A DNA stretch of 64,000 nt from Bradyrhizobium cosmicum (GCF_007290395.2 NZ_CP041656.2:2852001-2916000); one strand, 5' to 3'; positions 16,169-24,512 are shown, numbered from the stretch's first letter. Made by a program: numbers and translations. Notes: generated by a model not told the origin, from the letters alone.

Positions 16169-16641
16169 CCGACCAGCTGGCACATACCTCGGCCCGCGAG
16201 GAGCTGAAATCCTACATCGAGCGGATTGAGCGCATAGTCGAGGAAATCGTCGCGCTGAAGGATGGCCAGCGCGTGCTGTTCGCCGAGGCCAAGGCCAAGG
16301 GCTACGACACCAAGGCGATGCGGCGCATCATCAAGCGCCGGCAAAAGGGCCCGAACGAAATCGCCGAGGCCGAGTCGATCGACGGCACCTATATGCACGC
16401 GCTCGGCATGCAAGCGGACAACCCGCTGCACGTCCAGGTCGCGCGCCTGGTCCGCGACGGCATGTCCCGCGACCAGGTGATCGAAGCGTTCCAGCTGCTG
16501 ATTCCGCGCAGCGGCGAAATCATCGCCAGCGTCGGCGGCACGCCGATGCGGCTCTGGCGCACCGAGGACGGCAAGGCCTGCGCCGAGGACTACGTCCCGC
16601 CGCTGTTCGAGCAGTTCATGTCCAAGCGGAAGCCGACATGA
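16165..16641 (+). CDS. GapR-like (DUF2312) DNA-binding protein with C-terminal extension
   Basis: Residues 10-85 match the GapR/DUF2312 pattern (REELKSYIERIERIVEEIVA, AEAKAKGYDTKAMRRIIKRR, then YMHALGM). Caulobacter GapR is a chromosome-structuring protein that clamps overtwisted DNA in front of polymerases. Here about 70 extra residues follow the region where GapR normally ends (from QADNPLHVQVARLVRDGMSR), which is unusual. In a phage it could assist replication or chromosome packaging. ATGA overlaps occur on both sides. Confidence 0.75.
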   Translation: MTDQLAHTSAREELKSYIERIERIVEEIVALKDGQRVLFAEAKAKGYDTKAMRRIIKRRQKGPNEIAEAESIDGTYMHALGMQADNPLHVQVARLVRDGMSRDQVIEAFQLLIPRSGEIIASVGGTPMRLWRTEDGKACAEDYVPPLFEQFMSKRKPT

Positions 16642-17135
16642 TGCACGCGCCGGTCGACGTCACCAATGCGCGCGCGGTCGCCTTCGACCTGCCAGACCTA
16701 TTGGCGACGCCGTGCCGCAGGATCTGGCTGTCGCAGCGCGAGCCGGTCTGGACGCTGGTCGATGCCGTCGACTTCGTCTGGCTCTCCGAGAACATGTGGA
16801 ACGTCTGGCACGCCGGCAGCGGCCGCGGCGACAGCTGGATGCTCTACGCCAAGCGCAACGTCGGGCCGGCGCGCTCCACCGTTCGCATGCATCGCGAGAT
16901 CATGATCGCGGCAGATCCCGGTCGGGATGATGCGTTCCTCGCCGCCCATGTCGTCGACCACATCAACGGCCAGACGCTCGACAACCGGCGCTGCAACCTG
17001 CGCTGGGCCACCAAGCGCGACAACGCCATCAGCCGCCGCACGCGCGGCACTGCGCCGACGCTCGACGCGATCGTGCGCCAGATCGTCGCCGACGCCCTCG
17101 CTGCGGCGTCCCAACTGGAGGAGATGCCGTTTTGA
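16638..17135 (+). CDS. HNH endonuclease, homing type
   Basis: The 165-residue product has an HNH core (HVVDHINGQTLDNRRCNLRW followed by AT) as in phage HNH-3 enzymes, preceded by a beta-rich region that may bind DNA. It sits inside the early operon with ATGA overlaps, so it is either a captured homing nuclease or a phage nuclease that acts in replication or packaging. Confidence 0.8.
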   Translation: MMHAPVDVTNARAVAFDLPDLLATPCRRIWLSQREPVWTLVDAVDFVWLSENMWNVWHAGSGRGDSWMLYAKRNVGPARSTVRMHREIMIAADPGRDDAFLAAHVVDHINGQTLDNRRCNLRWATKRDNAISRRTRGTAPTLDAIVRQIVADALAAASQLEEMPF

Positions 17136-17428
17136 GCCGCGTAACCACTCGCATTCGCACGGTCATCCGCGATGGTCGCATCATCCATCACGACCGCACC
17201 ATCTCATGGGCGCGGGCTGACCGGATTGCTGGCCGGCGTTTAGATCGCCGCAAGAATTATTGCGTGATCGAGGGGCATGTGTGCTCGGCGGTGACGTGGA
17301 CGCAACGTTGCTCGGGCTGCTCGGAAGGGCTTCTGGATGATCGTGGCGGCGGCTGCGGCGAGTGCGGCCATCACGGCGTCGTGCGCTGCTCGCAGTGGTT
17401 GCCCGACGACGGGAGCGAGCCGCGATGA
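17132..17428 (+). CDS. Cys-rich zinc-binding-like protein
   Basis: The 98-residue product starts with TTG in a TTGA overlap with the previous stop. The C-terminal half has paired cysteines and histidines (CSGCSEG, CGECGHHGVVRCSQW), consistent with zinc binding. The N-terminal half is basic, so nucleic-acid binding is possible. Confidence 0.55.
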   Translation: MSRVTTRIRTVIRDGRIIHHDRTISWARADRIAGRRLDRRKNYCVIEGHVCSAVTWTQRCSGCSEGLLDDRGGGCGECGHHGVVRCSQWLPDDGSEPR

Positions 17429-19461
17429 CGCTCTCGTTCCATCCCTATGCCAACCTGTTCCCGTTGATCGAGGGGCAGGAATTCTACGATCTCGCGGAGG
17501 ATATCCGCGTCAACGGGCTGCGCGATCGGATCGATACGCTCGGCGACCAAATCCTCGACGGTCGCAACCGCTACCGCGCCCTGGTCTGGCTGATCACGAC
17601 GGGCGAGCTGCTCGGCAGCGGCTGGGGCGAGGGGTCGGAATGGGAGGCGCTCGGCCTTGAGGGCGAGGCGCTGCCAGCGCATCTGCTCCGGGTCGATAGT
17701 TGGTTCTTTTATCCGTTCCAGCCGGACATCCATGGCGATCCGCTGGCTTACGTTCTGTCCAAGAATCTCAGCCGTCGGCACCTGACCGACGACCAGCGTC
17801 GCATGATCGCGGCTGAGCTGGTCACCATGGGCAAGGGCCGCCCGGGGAAAATGCCGCAATCTGCGGGATTTTCGCGGGAGCGGGCTGCTGCTGCGCTGTC
17901 GACCGACGCCGCCGGCGTCGAGCGGGCGCGCACCGTCATCAAGCGGGCGGCGCCGGAGGTGGTCGAGGCCGTCAAGTCGGGCGACATGTCGGTCGCGGCC
18001 GCGGCCGAAATCGCCGCGCAGCCGGTCGAGCGCCAGGCCGAGATTGCCAGGGCGCTAACGCGGGATGCCTCCGGCAAGCTGACCGACGAGGCCAAGAAGG
18101 CGCTGGCGCCGCTGGTGCGCGAGATCCGCGCCGACAAGATCGCGGCCAAGAGGGGGCGGCGGGTCGAGCGCGAGCAGACCTTCGGCCGCAAGGTCCAGGC
18201 GCTGCCGGGGGATTTCTACGGCGTCGCGATCGAGGACTTTGAGTGGCATCACGCGGCCTGGTCGGAAGAGACCGGCAGCGAAAAAAGCCCGTCGATGCAC
18301 TACGAGACCGCGCTCGACGCGCAGACGCCCGAGGCGATCGTTGCCCGTTGCGCCGACCGCTTCGCGTGCCTGGCGCCGGACTGCATCCTTTTCAAGTGGG
18401 TGACGATTCCGCACCTTGCGATCGGCATCAAGGTGCTCGAGCTGCAGGGCTTCAACTACGTCACCAGCCTGGTCTGGAACAAGGAGCGGGCAGGGGCATC
18501 GCGCGGGCCGGGCTACTGGGTCACGGGCGAGCACGAAATCGTGCTGGTCGGCGTTCGCGGCAAGGTCGTGGCGCCAGCAACGGCGCATTTCCGCAGCAAC
18601 TTCTCGGCGCCGGTCGGCGAGCATTCGGAGAAGCCCGACAACCTGCACGACATGATCGAGTTTCACTGGCCGAACGTGCCGAAGGTGGAATTCAACGCGC
18701 GCCGGCGCCGTGATGGCTGGGCCGCATGGGGCTTTGATGCGCCCGACGTCACTACCCTCCCGGTGCCCTCCGGTGAGACCGAGGTGGCCGCAGCGGAAGC
18801 AACGGACGGGGCCAGCGCCGCTGCGGCCGTCGAGGCTTTGGACCGCGCGCCCTATGACGCCGGCGACACCATCGTGATCGACCAGCTCGCGGGCTCCGAA
18901 TGGCTGGCGCCGGCCGCGGCCGAGCCGTTCGATCCCGCCTCGATCGACGAGCGCGAGGCGCTCAAGATCCTGTCCGACTTCTGCCACAAGCGCCGCGACA
19001 TCGCGCCAGCGCTCGGCGAGTTCTATCTCGCGCGCGGCTACACGCATCAATCCGGCGATCAATGGGCGTTGCGCGGGCAGGGCTGGGACCGCCTGCGCGA
19101 GCTGGAAGCCGCGGTGGCGCCGCCGGCGCCGGCCGTCGCTCTCACCGAGCCCTATCGCGCGGCGCAGCCGAGCCTGTTCGATGTGGCGCGCCAACTCGAC
19201 GACGCACCAAAGGCCGAGGTCGTCGACGGCGTGCTGCAGACGCGCCTGCCGGTCGACGACGACGAGCTCGCCGAGCAGCTCGCGCTGCTCGCGGTCCGCG
19301 CGGGCGAGGCGATCGACGGCGACATGGCGCGCCACCTGGTCGGCAAGGATCTGGCGCACGCAACCACCAAGGCTCTCAAGATCACCGAGCGCGGCGAGGC
19401 CTTCCTGGCGCAGCTGGTCGCGCCGGCAACCTTTCAACAGCAGAGGGTAGGGGCGCGATGA
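17425..19461 (+). CDS. ParB-N domain / MT-A70-like methyltransferase fusion
   Basis: The 678-residue product begins with a ParB-type N-terminal domain (IEGQEFYDLAEDIRVNGLRD, then ILDGRNRYRAL), followed by a helix-turn-helix-like stretch. An MT-A70 adenine methyltransferase-like domain spans about residues 260-450 (CILFKWVTIPHLAIGIKVLE, VWNKERAGASRGPGYWVTGE). The site expected to read DPPW reads DFEW (271-274), so the two prolines are absent and activity is uncertain. The C-terminal 200 residues look like two extra helical domains. Such fusions occur in alphaproteobacterial phages and may protect phage DNA from restriction. Confidence 0.8.
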   Translation: MTLSFHPYANLFPLIEGQEFYDLAEDIRVNGLRDRIDTLGDQILDGRNRYRALVWLITTGELLGSGWGEGSEWEALGLEGEALPAHLLRVDSWFFYPFQPDIHGDPLAYVLSKNLSRRHLTDDQRRMIAAELVTMGKGRPGKMPQSAGFSRERAAAALSTDAAGVERARTVIKRAAPEVVEAVKSGDMSVAAAAEIAAQPVERQAEIARALTRDASGKLTDEAKKALAPLVREIRADKIAAKRGRRVEREQTFGRKVQALPGDFYGVAIEDFEWHHAAWSEETGSEKSPSMHYETALDAQTPEAIVARCADRFACLAPDCILFKWVTIPHLAIGIKVLELQGFNYVTSLVWNKERAGASRGPGYWVTGEHEIVLVGVRGKVVAPATAHFRSNFSAPVGEHSEKPDNLHDMIEFHWPNVPKVEFNARRRRDGWAAWGFDAPDVTTLPVPSGETEVAAAEATDGASAAAAVEALDRAPYDAGDTIVIDQLAGSEWLAPAAAEPFDPASIDEREALKILSDFCHKRRDIAPALGEFYLARGYTHQSGDQWALRGQGWDRLRELEAAVAPPAPAVALTEPYRAAQPSLFDVARQLDDAPKAEVVDGVLQTRLPVDDDELAEQLALLAVRAGEAIDGDMARHLVGKDLAHATTKALKITERGEAFLAQLVAPATFQQQRVGAR

Positions 19462-19991
19462 GCCGTTACGCGGGGTGGATTCAAACCTATACCGGGCGGC
19501 AATTTTGGCCGCTCGATCCACGGCCGGATGATGTCGTGATCGAGGACATCGCGCACGCGCTGGCGATGCAGTGCCGATTTGGCGGGCATTGCTTGCGGTT
19601 CTATTCGAACGCCGAGCACTCCGTCATCGTCTCTCGCTTCAGTGGTGACCACGCGCTCGCGGGTCTGCTGCACGATGGCAGCGAGGCCTACCTGCTGGAC
19701 ATGCTGGCGCCAATCAAGGCGTACATGCCGGATTACAAGGCCGCCGAGAAGCGCTGCCAGGCTGCGGTTTACAAGGCCTTTGGCCTTGCCAATGTCACGC
19801 CACCGGCTGTTAAGCGCGCCGATGTGCGCCTGCTCAAGACCGAGCGCATGCAGGTGATGGCGCAGACAAACGATGATTGGGTCGTCGACAAGGAGGCTCC
19901 TCTCGACGTGCAGATCGTCGGCTGGTCGCCTTCGGTCGCCGAGGTGGCATTCATCGATCGCTTTCGCAAGCTGACACGGGGGCGCAAATGA
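19458..19991 (+). CDS. HD-domain phosphohydrolase
   Basis: The 177-residue product has the HD metal-binding signature: H54 (NAEHSV) and H72-D73 (LLHDGSEAYLLDM). It is of the YfbR-like small phosphohydrolase type found in phages, where it may dephosphorylate deoxynucleotides or signalling nucleotides. ATG at 19458 overlaps the previous stop. Confidence 0.8.
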   Translation: MSRYAGWIQTYTGRQFWPLDPRPDDVVIEDIAHALAMQCRFGGHCLRFYSNAEHSVIVSRFSGDHALAGLLHDGSEAYLLDMLAPIKAYMPDYKAAEKRCQAAVYKAFGLANVTPPAVKRADVRLLKTERMQVMAQTNDDWVVDKEAPLDVQIVGWSPSVAEVAFIDRFRKLTRGRK

Positions 19992-20296
19992 TCGTCGTGC
20001 GCGTCGAGTTGCACTCTGCCATCACGCGCAAGGTCACCGAGATCGCACGCATGCATATCCGCAACCGCGGCGGGACCAGGGATCTCGGCGACTACGCCGT
20101 CGATACGGTTCGCGGCCGCTCGCGCGAACAGCTCGACCGCGGGCCTTGCGTGCGGTCCGGCGAGGTCAAGGCTTACCCGCGCTTGCGCATCCACGTCTGG
20201 CACCTCGTCGCGCGGGCCTTGATCGCAATGAATTACGCCGGTGCGCGCGAGCTGGCGCAGGAAACCGATCTGTTTGGGGAGCAAGAGGGGCAATGA
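19988..20296 (+). CDS. unknown early phage protein
   Basis: The 102-residue product starts MIVVRVELHSAITRKVTEIA and contains a well-formed alpha/beta pattern. Similar small proteins seem common in rhizobial phages next to metabolism genes, but I know of no function. ATGA overlaps lie on both sides. Confidence 0.65.
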   Translation: MIVVRVELHSAITRKVTEIARMHIRNRGGTRDLGDYAVDTVRGRSREQLDRGPCVRSGEVKAYPRLRIHVWHLVARALIAMNYAGARELAQETDLFGEQEGQ

Positions 20297-20532
20297 TCAC
20301 CATCAGCACCAACGTCGCCGTCGGCGCCGGCTCCATCATCGCGGCCGCCGGCTTCCTGCTCGGCTACGCCATCGCCTGGCGCCAGCGCGGCAACTACGAC
20401 GCGCGCTCGCTGGCCGAGGTGATGCAGTCGGCGCCGGCCGCGCTGCTGCCCTGTGACATGCCGCTGACCGCGGACGAGCTGGAGCGCCTGCGCTTTTTCC
20501 GCCTGATGAATCCCACGGAGATGCATCCGTGA
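20293..20532 (+). CDS. small membrane protein
   Basis: The 79-residue product has one N-terminal membrane span (GAGSIIAAAGFLLGYAIAW) and a charged tail. Start and stop overlap neighbours. Confidence 0.6.
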   Translation: MITISTNVAVGAGSIIAAAGFLLGYAIAWRQRGNYDARSLAEVMQSAPAALLPCDMPLTADELERLRFFRLMNPTEMHP

Positions 20533-20744
20533 GGCGCCACAAATGGAGCGAAAAGGTCCGTCAGCCGAACGGCGACAGCCGCAGGATCTGCACGCGCGAG
20601 GGCTGCGACATCGTCTGCGTCTCCTGCCACGGCATCGATGCGCACGGCCGCCAGGATCACTGGAAGGAATGGTGGCGCGGCAGCGAGAAAATCCAGGTCG
20701 GTGGCCTGACGCCGGCGTGTGAGCCCGTCGAGGTCGACGCATGA
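20529..20744 (+). CDS. small Cys/His protein
   Basis: The 71-residue product starts with GTG overlapping the previous stop (GTGA). It has CTREGCDIVCVSCHG, which looks like a small zinc site, and several tryptophans. No family is recognised. Confidence 0.55.
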   Translation: MRRHKWSEKVRQPNGDSRRICTREGCDIVCVSCHGIDAHGRQDHWKEWWRGSEKIQVGGLTPACEPVEVDA

Positions 20745-21625
20745 ACGCGATCACCCGTCCGCCGGTCCGCTGGCATGGCGCAAAGTTCCTGATGTCGCGC
20801 CAGATCCTGCCGCATCTGCCGTCGCATCGGCTCTACACCGAAGTGTTCGGCGGCGGCGCCGGCGTGCTGCTGCACAAGCCGCGCAGTCATGCCGAGGTCT
20901 ACAATGACCTCGACGACGACATCGTCGGGCTGTTTCGCGTGCTGCAGGACGAGTCCGCGGCGGCGCGGCTGATCGAATTGCTGCGGCTGACGCCGTTCGC
21001 ACGGGCCGAATTCGAGCTGGCCTATGAATGGTCGCCGGATCCCATCGAGCGGGCGCGGCGGCTGGTGATGCGGTCGTTCATGGGGTTCGGCAGCAACGCG
21101 CATTCATCGACGCAGCGCGGCCACCAGTCGACCGGCTTCCGCTCCAATTCCAACCGCGGCGGCACCACGCCGGCGCACGATTGGGCCAATCTGCCCGATG
21201 CTTATCCCGCCATCGTCGATCGCTTCCGCGGCGTCGTCATCGAGCATCGCGATGCTCTGGAGGTGCTGCAGCGGCATGACGGCGAGGGCTCGCTGCACTA
21301 CGTCGATCCGCCCTACGTTCACGACACCCGGTCGATGTTCAAGGGCGGCAAGTCTGCCTACAAGCACGAATTGGACCTGGCCGGACACAACCGGCTGATG
21401 GGTGTGCTGCGCGGCCTCAGGGGCATGGTGGTGCTTTCCGGCTATGCCCATGGCCTCTATGACGCCGCGCTGAGCGACTGGCGCCGGGTCGAATTCAAGG
21501 CCTATGCCGACGGCGCGCGCGAGCGCGAGGAGGTGCTCTGGATCAATCCTGCGGCGACTGCCGCGCTCGACCGTGAGCGCGCCGGCATCGGCGTGACGCC
21601 GCTGTTCGCGGGGAGGGTGGCATGA
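20741..21625 (+). CDS. DNA adenine methylase, Dam/D12 class
   Basis: The 294-residue product has the SAM-binding FGGGAG (36-41) and the catalytic DPPY (189-192) in the alpha-class order, with a long target-recognition region between them. It should transfer a methyl group to N6 of adenine in phage or host DNA. Together with the MT-A70-like gene it suggests that phage DNA is modified against restriction. ATGA overlaps occur on both sides. Confidence 0.9.
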   Translation: MNAITRPPVRWHGAKFLMSRQILPHLPSHRLYTEVFGGGAGVLLHKPRSHAEVYNDLDDDIVGLFRVLQDESAAARLIELLRLTPFARAEFELAYEWSPDPIERARRLVMRSFMGFGSNAHSSTQRGHQSTGFRSNSNRGGTTPAHDWANLPDAYPAIVDRFRGVVIEHRDALEVLQRHDGEGSLHYVDPPYVHDTRSMFKGGKSAYKHELDLAGHNRLMGVLRGLRGMVVLSGYAHGLYDAALSDWRRVEFKAYADGAREREEVLWINPAATAALDRERAGIGVTPLFAGRVA

Positions 21626-22074
21626 TCCGGCGCTCGCATTGGACCGAAGCTGACCAGGCGAGGCTGTTGAAGCTGCGCGACGACGACGGGCTGGACTGGT
21701 CGGCGGTCGCAGCGGCGATGCCGGGCCGCACGTTGGCGGCTTGCAAGGTCCAGTATTACGACCGGCTGCGGGATCGCTGTCGCGCTCGGCGCAACAACGC
21801 GACGCGGCAGCTGCCGCCCGCGCCGCCGCGTCCTGCGCCGGTTGCTCCGCCCGCTGTCACGCCGGCGCCGGTCGTCGCGCGCGAGGCCTGCGGCGGGTCG
21901 CTGGCTGGCCTGCGCGAGGCGGCCGAACTGCGCCTGCGCATCGCCGAGCGCGGCCTTACGGGCGGTGTGTTCGGAGATCCGCCGCCTGGCCGGTCCGCGC
22001 TCGACGCGCGCGCCAGGCCCGCTGCGGCGGCGCCTGAGCTGCCTTACAAGCGCGGGGGCCTGGATGGCTATTGA
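21622..22074 (+). CDS. Myb/SANT-like DNA-binding protein
   Basis: The N-terminal 50 residues form a Myb/SANT pattern with spaced aromatic residues (WTEADQARLLKLRDD, DWSAVAAAMPGRTLAACKVQ). The rest is a Pro/Ala-rich linker and a short C-terminal helix. A small DNA-binding regulator is likely. Confidence 0.65.
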   Translation: MIRRSHWTEADQARLLKLRDDDGLDWSAVAAAMPGRTLAACKVQYYDRLRDRCRARRNNATRQLPPAPPRPAPVAPPAVTPAPVVAREACGGSLAGLREAAELRLRIAERGLTGGVFGDPPPGRSALDARARPAAAAPELPYKRGGLDGY

Positions 22075-22396
22075 TCTTGTCCTGCGCACGCTGGCCGCCG
22101 GCGGCGAGCCCGCGGTCAAGCTTGCGAACATCATCCAGAAACTCGTCAATGAGGCGTCCAAGCTCGGCGAGCTGGACATCGCCATCCGCGTCGTCTCGAC
22201 CGGCCAGATCCTGACCGAGGAGGAGGCGGACGATCTGCCGCCCGAGCAGCTCGCTGCCGTGAAAGATCACCTTGTCCGCATCAAGCACTTTCCTGTGCGT
22301 TGGCTCGACCGGCTCGAGGATGCAATCGAGCGCGGGCTGCTGTGGGACCGATCCGACGACGACATCGTCCGGATCATGCTGGTGGGACCGCGATAA
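22064..22396 (+). CDS. unknown acidic early protein
   Basis: The 110-residue product (MAIDLVLRTLAAGGEPAVKL at the start) is acidic and helical. Its ATG overlaps the end of the SANT-like gene by 11 bases. It is the last gene of the continuous overlap chain that starts at 15622. Confidence 0.6.
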   Translation: MAIDLVLRTLAAGGEPAVKLANIIQKLVNEASKLGELDIAIRVVSTGQILTEEEADDLPPEQLAAVKDHLVRIKHFPVRWLDRLEDAIERGLLWDRSDDDIVRIMLVGPR

Positions 22397-22453
22397 CGAA
22401 ACCAGTTCTGTTGCTTACCGCGTCCAGTTGAATCGAAAAATTAAGAGCATCAC

Positions 22454-23638
22454 ATGACAACCGCGAAACGGCGAGCCCGCCGCATCGCCGCCGATGAGGC
22501 GCACGCATGGGCACGAAACCTCAAGCTCCGCAATCTGCAGGCCTCGATCCTCCTGCGCAGTTTGTCGCTGTACGTCGACGGCGATGGCGTCGCGTTCGCT
22601 GCGATCCCGACGCTCGCCGAGGACTGCGACGGGCTGTCGATCGACACGGTGCGGCGCCGGCTGGTCTGGCTGGAGCAGGTGGGTGCGATCGCGCGGCAGC
22701 CGCAATGGCTCGACGAGAACGGCGTCCGCAATGGTGCGGGTCGGGGCAAGCGAACGACCGATGAAATCCGCTTGCTGTTCGATGCTGATCCGGAGCTGAT
22801 CGAGGCGCGGGCGCAGGGGCGTGAACCTCATGTCGATGCTTACGAAAACCCTGCAAAAACAACGGCGATTAGCCCTAGCAGCCAGCTAGGGCTAAATCCG
22901 GACGTTAGCCCTGCGCCAACCCTCGGCCAGCACTCGGTTAGCCCTAGCAGTACTTGCGACCAGCTAATCTCTGAACCTGAACCTGAACCTGAATCCCCCA
23001 AAGCCCCCGAGGGGGGCGAGGGTGAGCGCTGCGCTGTTGAGGAAAGCGAACCGGATGGCTTCGCTGCAGCGTGGTCGGCATGGCCTGGTCGCGAGGTGCA
23101 GGGGCATCGCCGCGATCTCGCCGCGACCGAGTTCCGCCTGCTCTCGCCGGAGCAGCGCTTGCACTGCTGCGCGGCGGTCCCGTTGTTCGCTGCGGCGTTG
23201 TCCAGGGCAGGGCGCACCAAGCCGCCGAATTTCCATCTGTGGATACGCAACCGCGGCTTTGAGGAATTTCCGTATCGGCCCGACGGCGCGTCGCCGGTTG
23301 CAACGGGACCGATCGAGGAAAACTCCGAGGCGGGCCGGGCCATCGCTGCGCTCTACGCGGTCGCCAGAACGCGGCCCTATGTCAGCAATGGCAGGGTCGT
23401 CTATCCCGGCGCCGTCAGCGCGCAAATTCTGGCCTTCGCGCATGTGGCCGACAAAGCGGCTTGGCGGTGGATCACCGATCGGCAGCAGATCGCCGCATGG
23501 CAGGCGTTCATCGGCGCGCACGTGTTCGGCGGCCGATCGCCGCTGCTCGAAAAGCGCGGCGACGAAATGGGCTTCTACGCGCCGGCCAAATGGCCGCCGC
23601 GCAAGGACGGCGGCTGGCCGGAATCGGACGCCGCGTAA
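22454..23638 (+). CDS. winged-helix replication-initiator-like protein (lambda O type)
   Basis: The 394-residue product has an N-terminal winged-helix region (LASILLRSLSLYVDGDG-type segment, PTLAEDCDGLSIDTVRRRLV, WLEQVGAI) like phage O or RepA N-terminal domains. A low-complexity linker encoded by repeated DNA (22869-22993) follows, and then a C-terminal helical domain. Replication initiation is inferred from the fold and from repeat sequences inside the gene, as in lambdoid phages. No helicase or loader gene is visible nearby, so host helicase would be recruited. Confidence 0.6.
   Translation: MTTAKRRARRIAADEAHAWARNLKLRNLQASILLRSLSLYVDGDGVAFAAIPTLAEDCDGLSIDTVRRRLVWLEQVGAIARQPQWLDENGVRNGAGRGKRTTDEIRLLFDADPELIEARAQGREPHVDAYENPAKTTAISPSSQLGLNPDVSPAPTLGQHSVSPSSTCDQLISEPEPEPESPKAPEGGEGERCAVEESEPDGFAAAWSAWPGREVQGHRRDLAATEFRLLSPEQRLHCCAAVPLFAAALSRAGRTKPPNFHLWIRNRGFEEFPYRPDGASPVATGPIEENSEAGRAIAALYAVARTRPYVSNGRVVYPGAVSAQILAFAHVADKAAWRWITDRQQIAAWQAFIGAHVFGGRSPLLEKRGDEMGFYAPAKWPPRKDGGWPESDAA
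22869..22950. repeat. iteron-like repeats inside the O-like gene, candidate phage origin
   Basis: TTAGCCCTAGC (22869-22879) and its exact complement GCTAGGGCTAA (22885-22895) form an 11-bp inverted repeat with a 5-base centre. TTAGCCCT recurs at 22905-22912, and TTAGCCCTAGCAG at 22938-22950. The direct copies are spaced 36 and 33 bases. They encode the protein repeat ISPSSQL/VSPAPTL/VSPSST. A CTGAAC tandem repeat follows at about 22971-22992. Confidence 0.55.
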
Positions 23639-23661
23639 GCATCACAGGCAGGGGGAGACGA

Positions 23662-24324
23662 ATGAACATGCATTACGAAATCGGGCAGTTCGTCGGTTAC
23701 GAGACGATCGCCGAGCCCGTCGCTGTGCCAGTGATGCCGGCGCGCTGGTTCATGCTCAGTGTTACGCCTGGCCGCGATGCGCGCGTCGTGAGGCGGCTGC
23801 TAGAGCGCGGCATCTGCGCCTATTCGCCGACGATCGTTCGTTACATCAATCGGCAGACCAGGATCGAGACGCGCAAGTCGCATCTGGGCAAGCGCGTCGA
23901 TCGACCGTTTCTCGCGGGCATGATCTTTGTGCCCGACTTCGATGCGCGCAATCCAGCGATCAAGCGGGTCGATGACGTCGGCGAGTGGGTGACGATCGTT
24001 GAGGACGATGGGCCGCGCTTCGCCTCATTGAGGCCTGCCGACATGGCCGTGGTGCGCGGCCTTGTGGCTGCCGAGAATGCGCCGATCGGCGTGCGCGCCT
24101 ATGCCTTGCAGCAGATGGTGCAGATCGTCGACGGTCCGCTCGCGGGTTTCGTGGCGCAAGTCGGGCGGCTTGACTCCCATAGCCGACTCACCGTCTTTGT
24201 CGACGCACTGCGCGGCGCCTCGGTCCAGTTGTCCGAGACGCAGGTCGAGCCGGTCCCTGCAGGCCAGTCCTGTAGCACGGCGGGCCGTCGGAAGCGGAAA
24301 CGCTCTGAGCGCCACTCGGCTTGA
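23662..24324 (+). CDS. NusG/RfaH-like processivity factor, phage-encoded
   Basis: The 220-residue product has a NusG N-terminal domain (about 27-120, with ARWFMLSVTPGRDARVVRRL and a GMIFVP beta strand) and a KOW-like C-terminal part (VQIVDGPLAGFVAQVGRL). NusG paralogues bind RNA polymerase and reduce pausing or termination. It is the last gene of the early region, just before two hairpins and the late genes, so it may let transcription enter the late operon. ATG at 23662 follows GGGGGAG. Confidence 0.75.
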   Translation: MNMHYEIGQFVGYETIAEPVAVPVMPARWFMLSVTPGRDARVVRRLLERGICAYSPTIVRYINRQTRIETRKSHLGKRVDRPFLAGMIFVPDFDARNPAIKRVDDVGEWVTIVEDDGPRFASLRPADMAVVRGLVAAENAPIGVRAYALQQMVQIVDGPLAGFVAQVGRLDSHSRLTVFVDALRGASVQLSETQVEPVPAGQSCSTAGRRKRKRSERHSA

Positions 24325-24352
24325 TCGCCGAGAAGCGAAGCTTTCGGAAAAT

Positions 24353-24368
24353 CGTTTCACGTGAAATA
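24353..24368. other. parS-like palindrome
   Basis: The bases CGTTTCACGTGAAATA match 14 of 16 positions of the bacterial ParB-binding site TGTTTCACGTGAAACA and contain a perfect 12-bp palindrome TTTCACGTGAAA. The site lies between the NusG-like gene and the terminator. Confidence 0.55.
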
Positions 24369-24393
24369 AGCCCGGCCATCGCGCCGGGCTTTT
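24368..24393 (+). terminator. Rho-independent terminator after the NusG-like gene
   Basis: A nine-base stem (AAGCCCGGC and GCCGGGCTT) with a 6-base loop ends in four T residues. It lies downstream of the last early gene. Confidence 0.75.
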
Positions 24394-24471
24394 GCATGCG
24401 TAGGGTGTGCGGCATCCGTCAATGGGTTGGCTGTTGCCGCTGCCCTCCTTGGGCGTTTCCTCCCTAGACTT

Positions 24472-24506
24472 GGGCCGCTTGTGGCAACGCAAGCGGCCCT
24501 TCCTTT
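24472..24506 (+). terminator. second hairpin before the packaging genes
   Basis: A perfect 10-bp stem (GGGCCGCTTG and CAAGCGGCCC) with an 8-base loop is followed by TTCCTTT. It may be a second terminator, or part of the packaging (cos) region, since it lies just upstream of the HNH and terminase genes. Confidence 0.5.
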
Positions 24507-24512
24507 GTGTAG

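Noticed and set aside
18055..19521. 488-residue open frame opposite the ParB/MT-A70 gene
   Set aside because: Composition is typical of a shadow frame and no motif is seen, whereas the plus-strand reading has recognisable domains.
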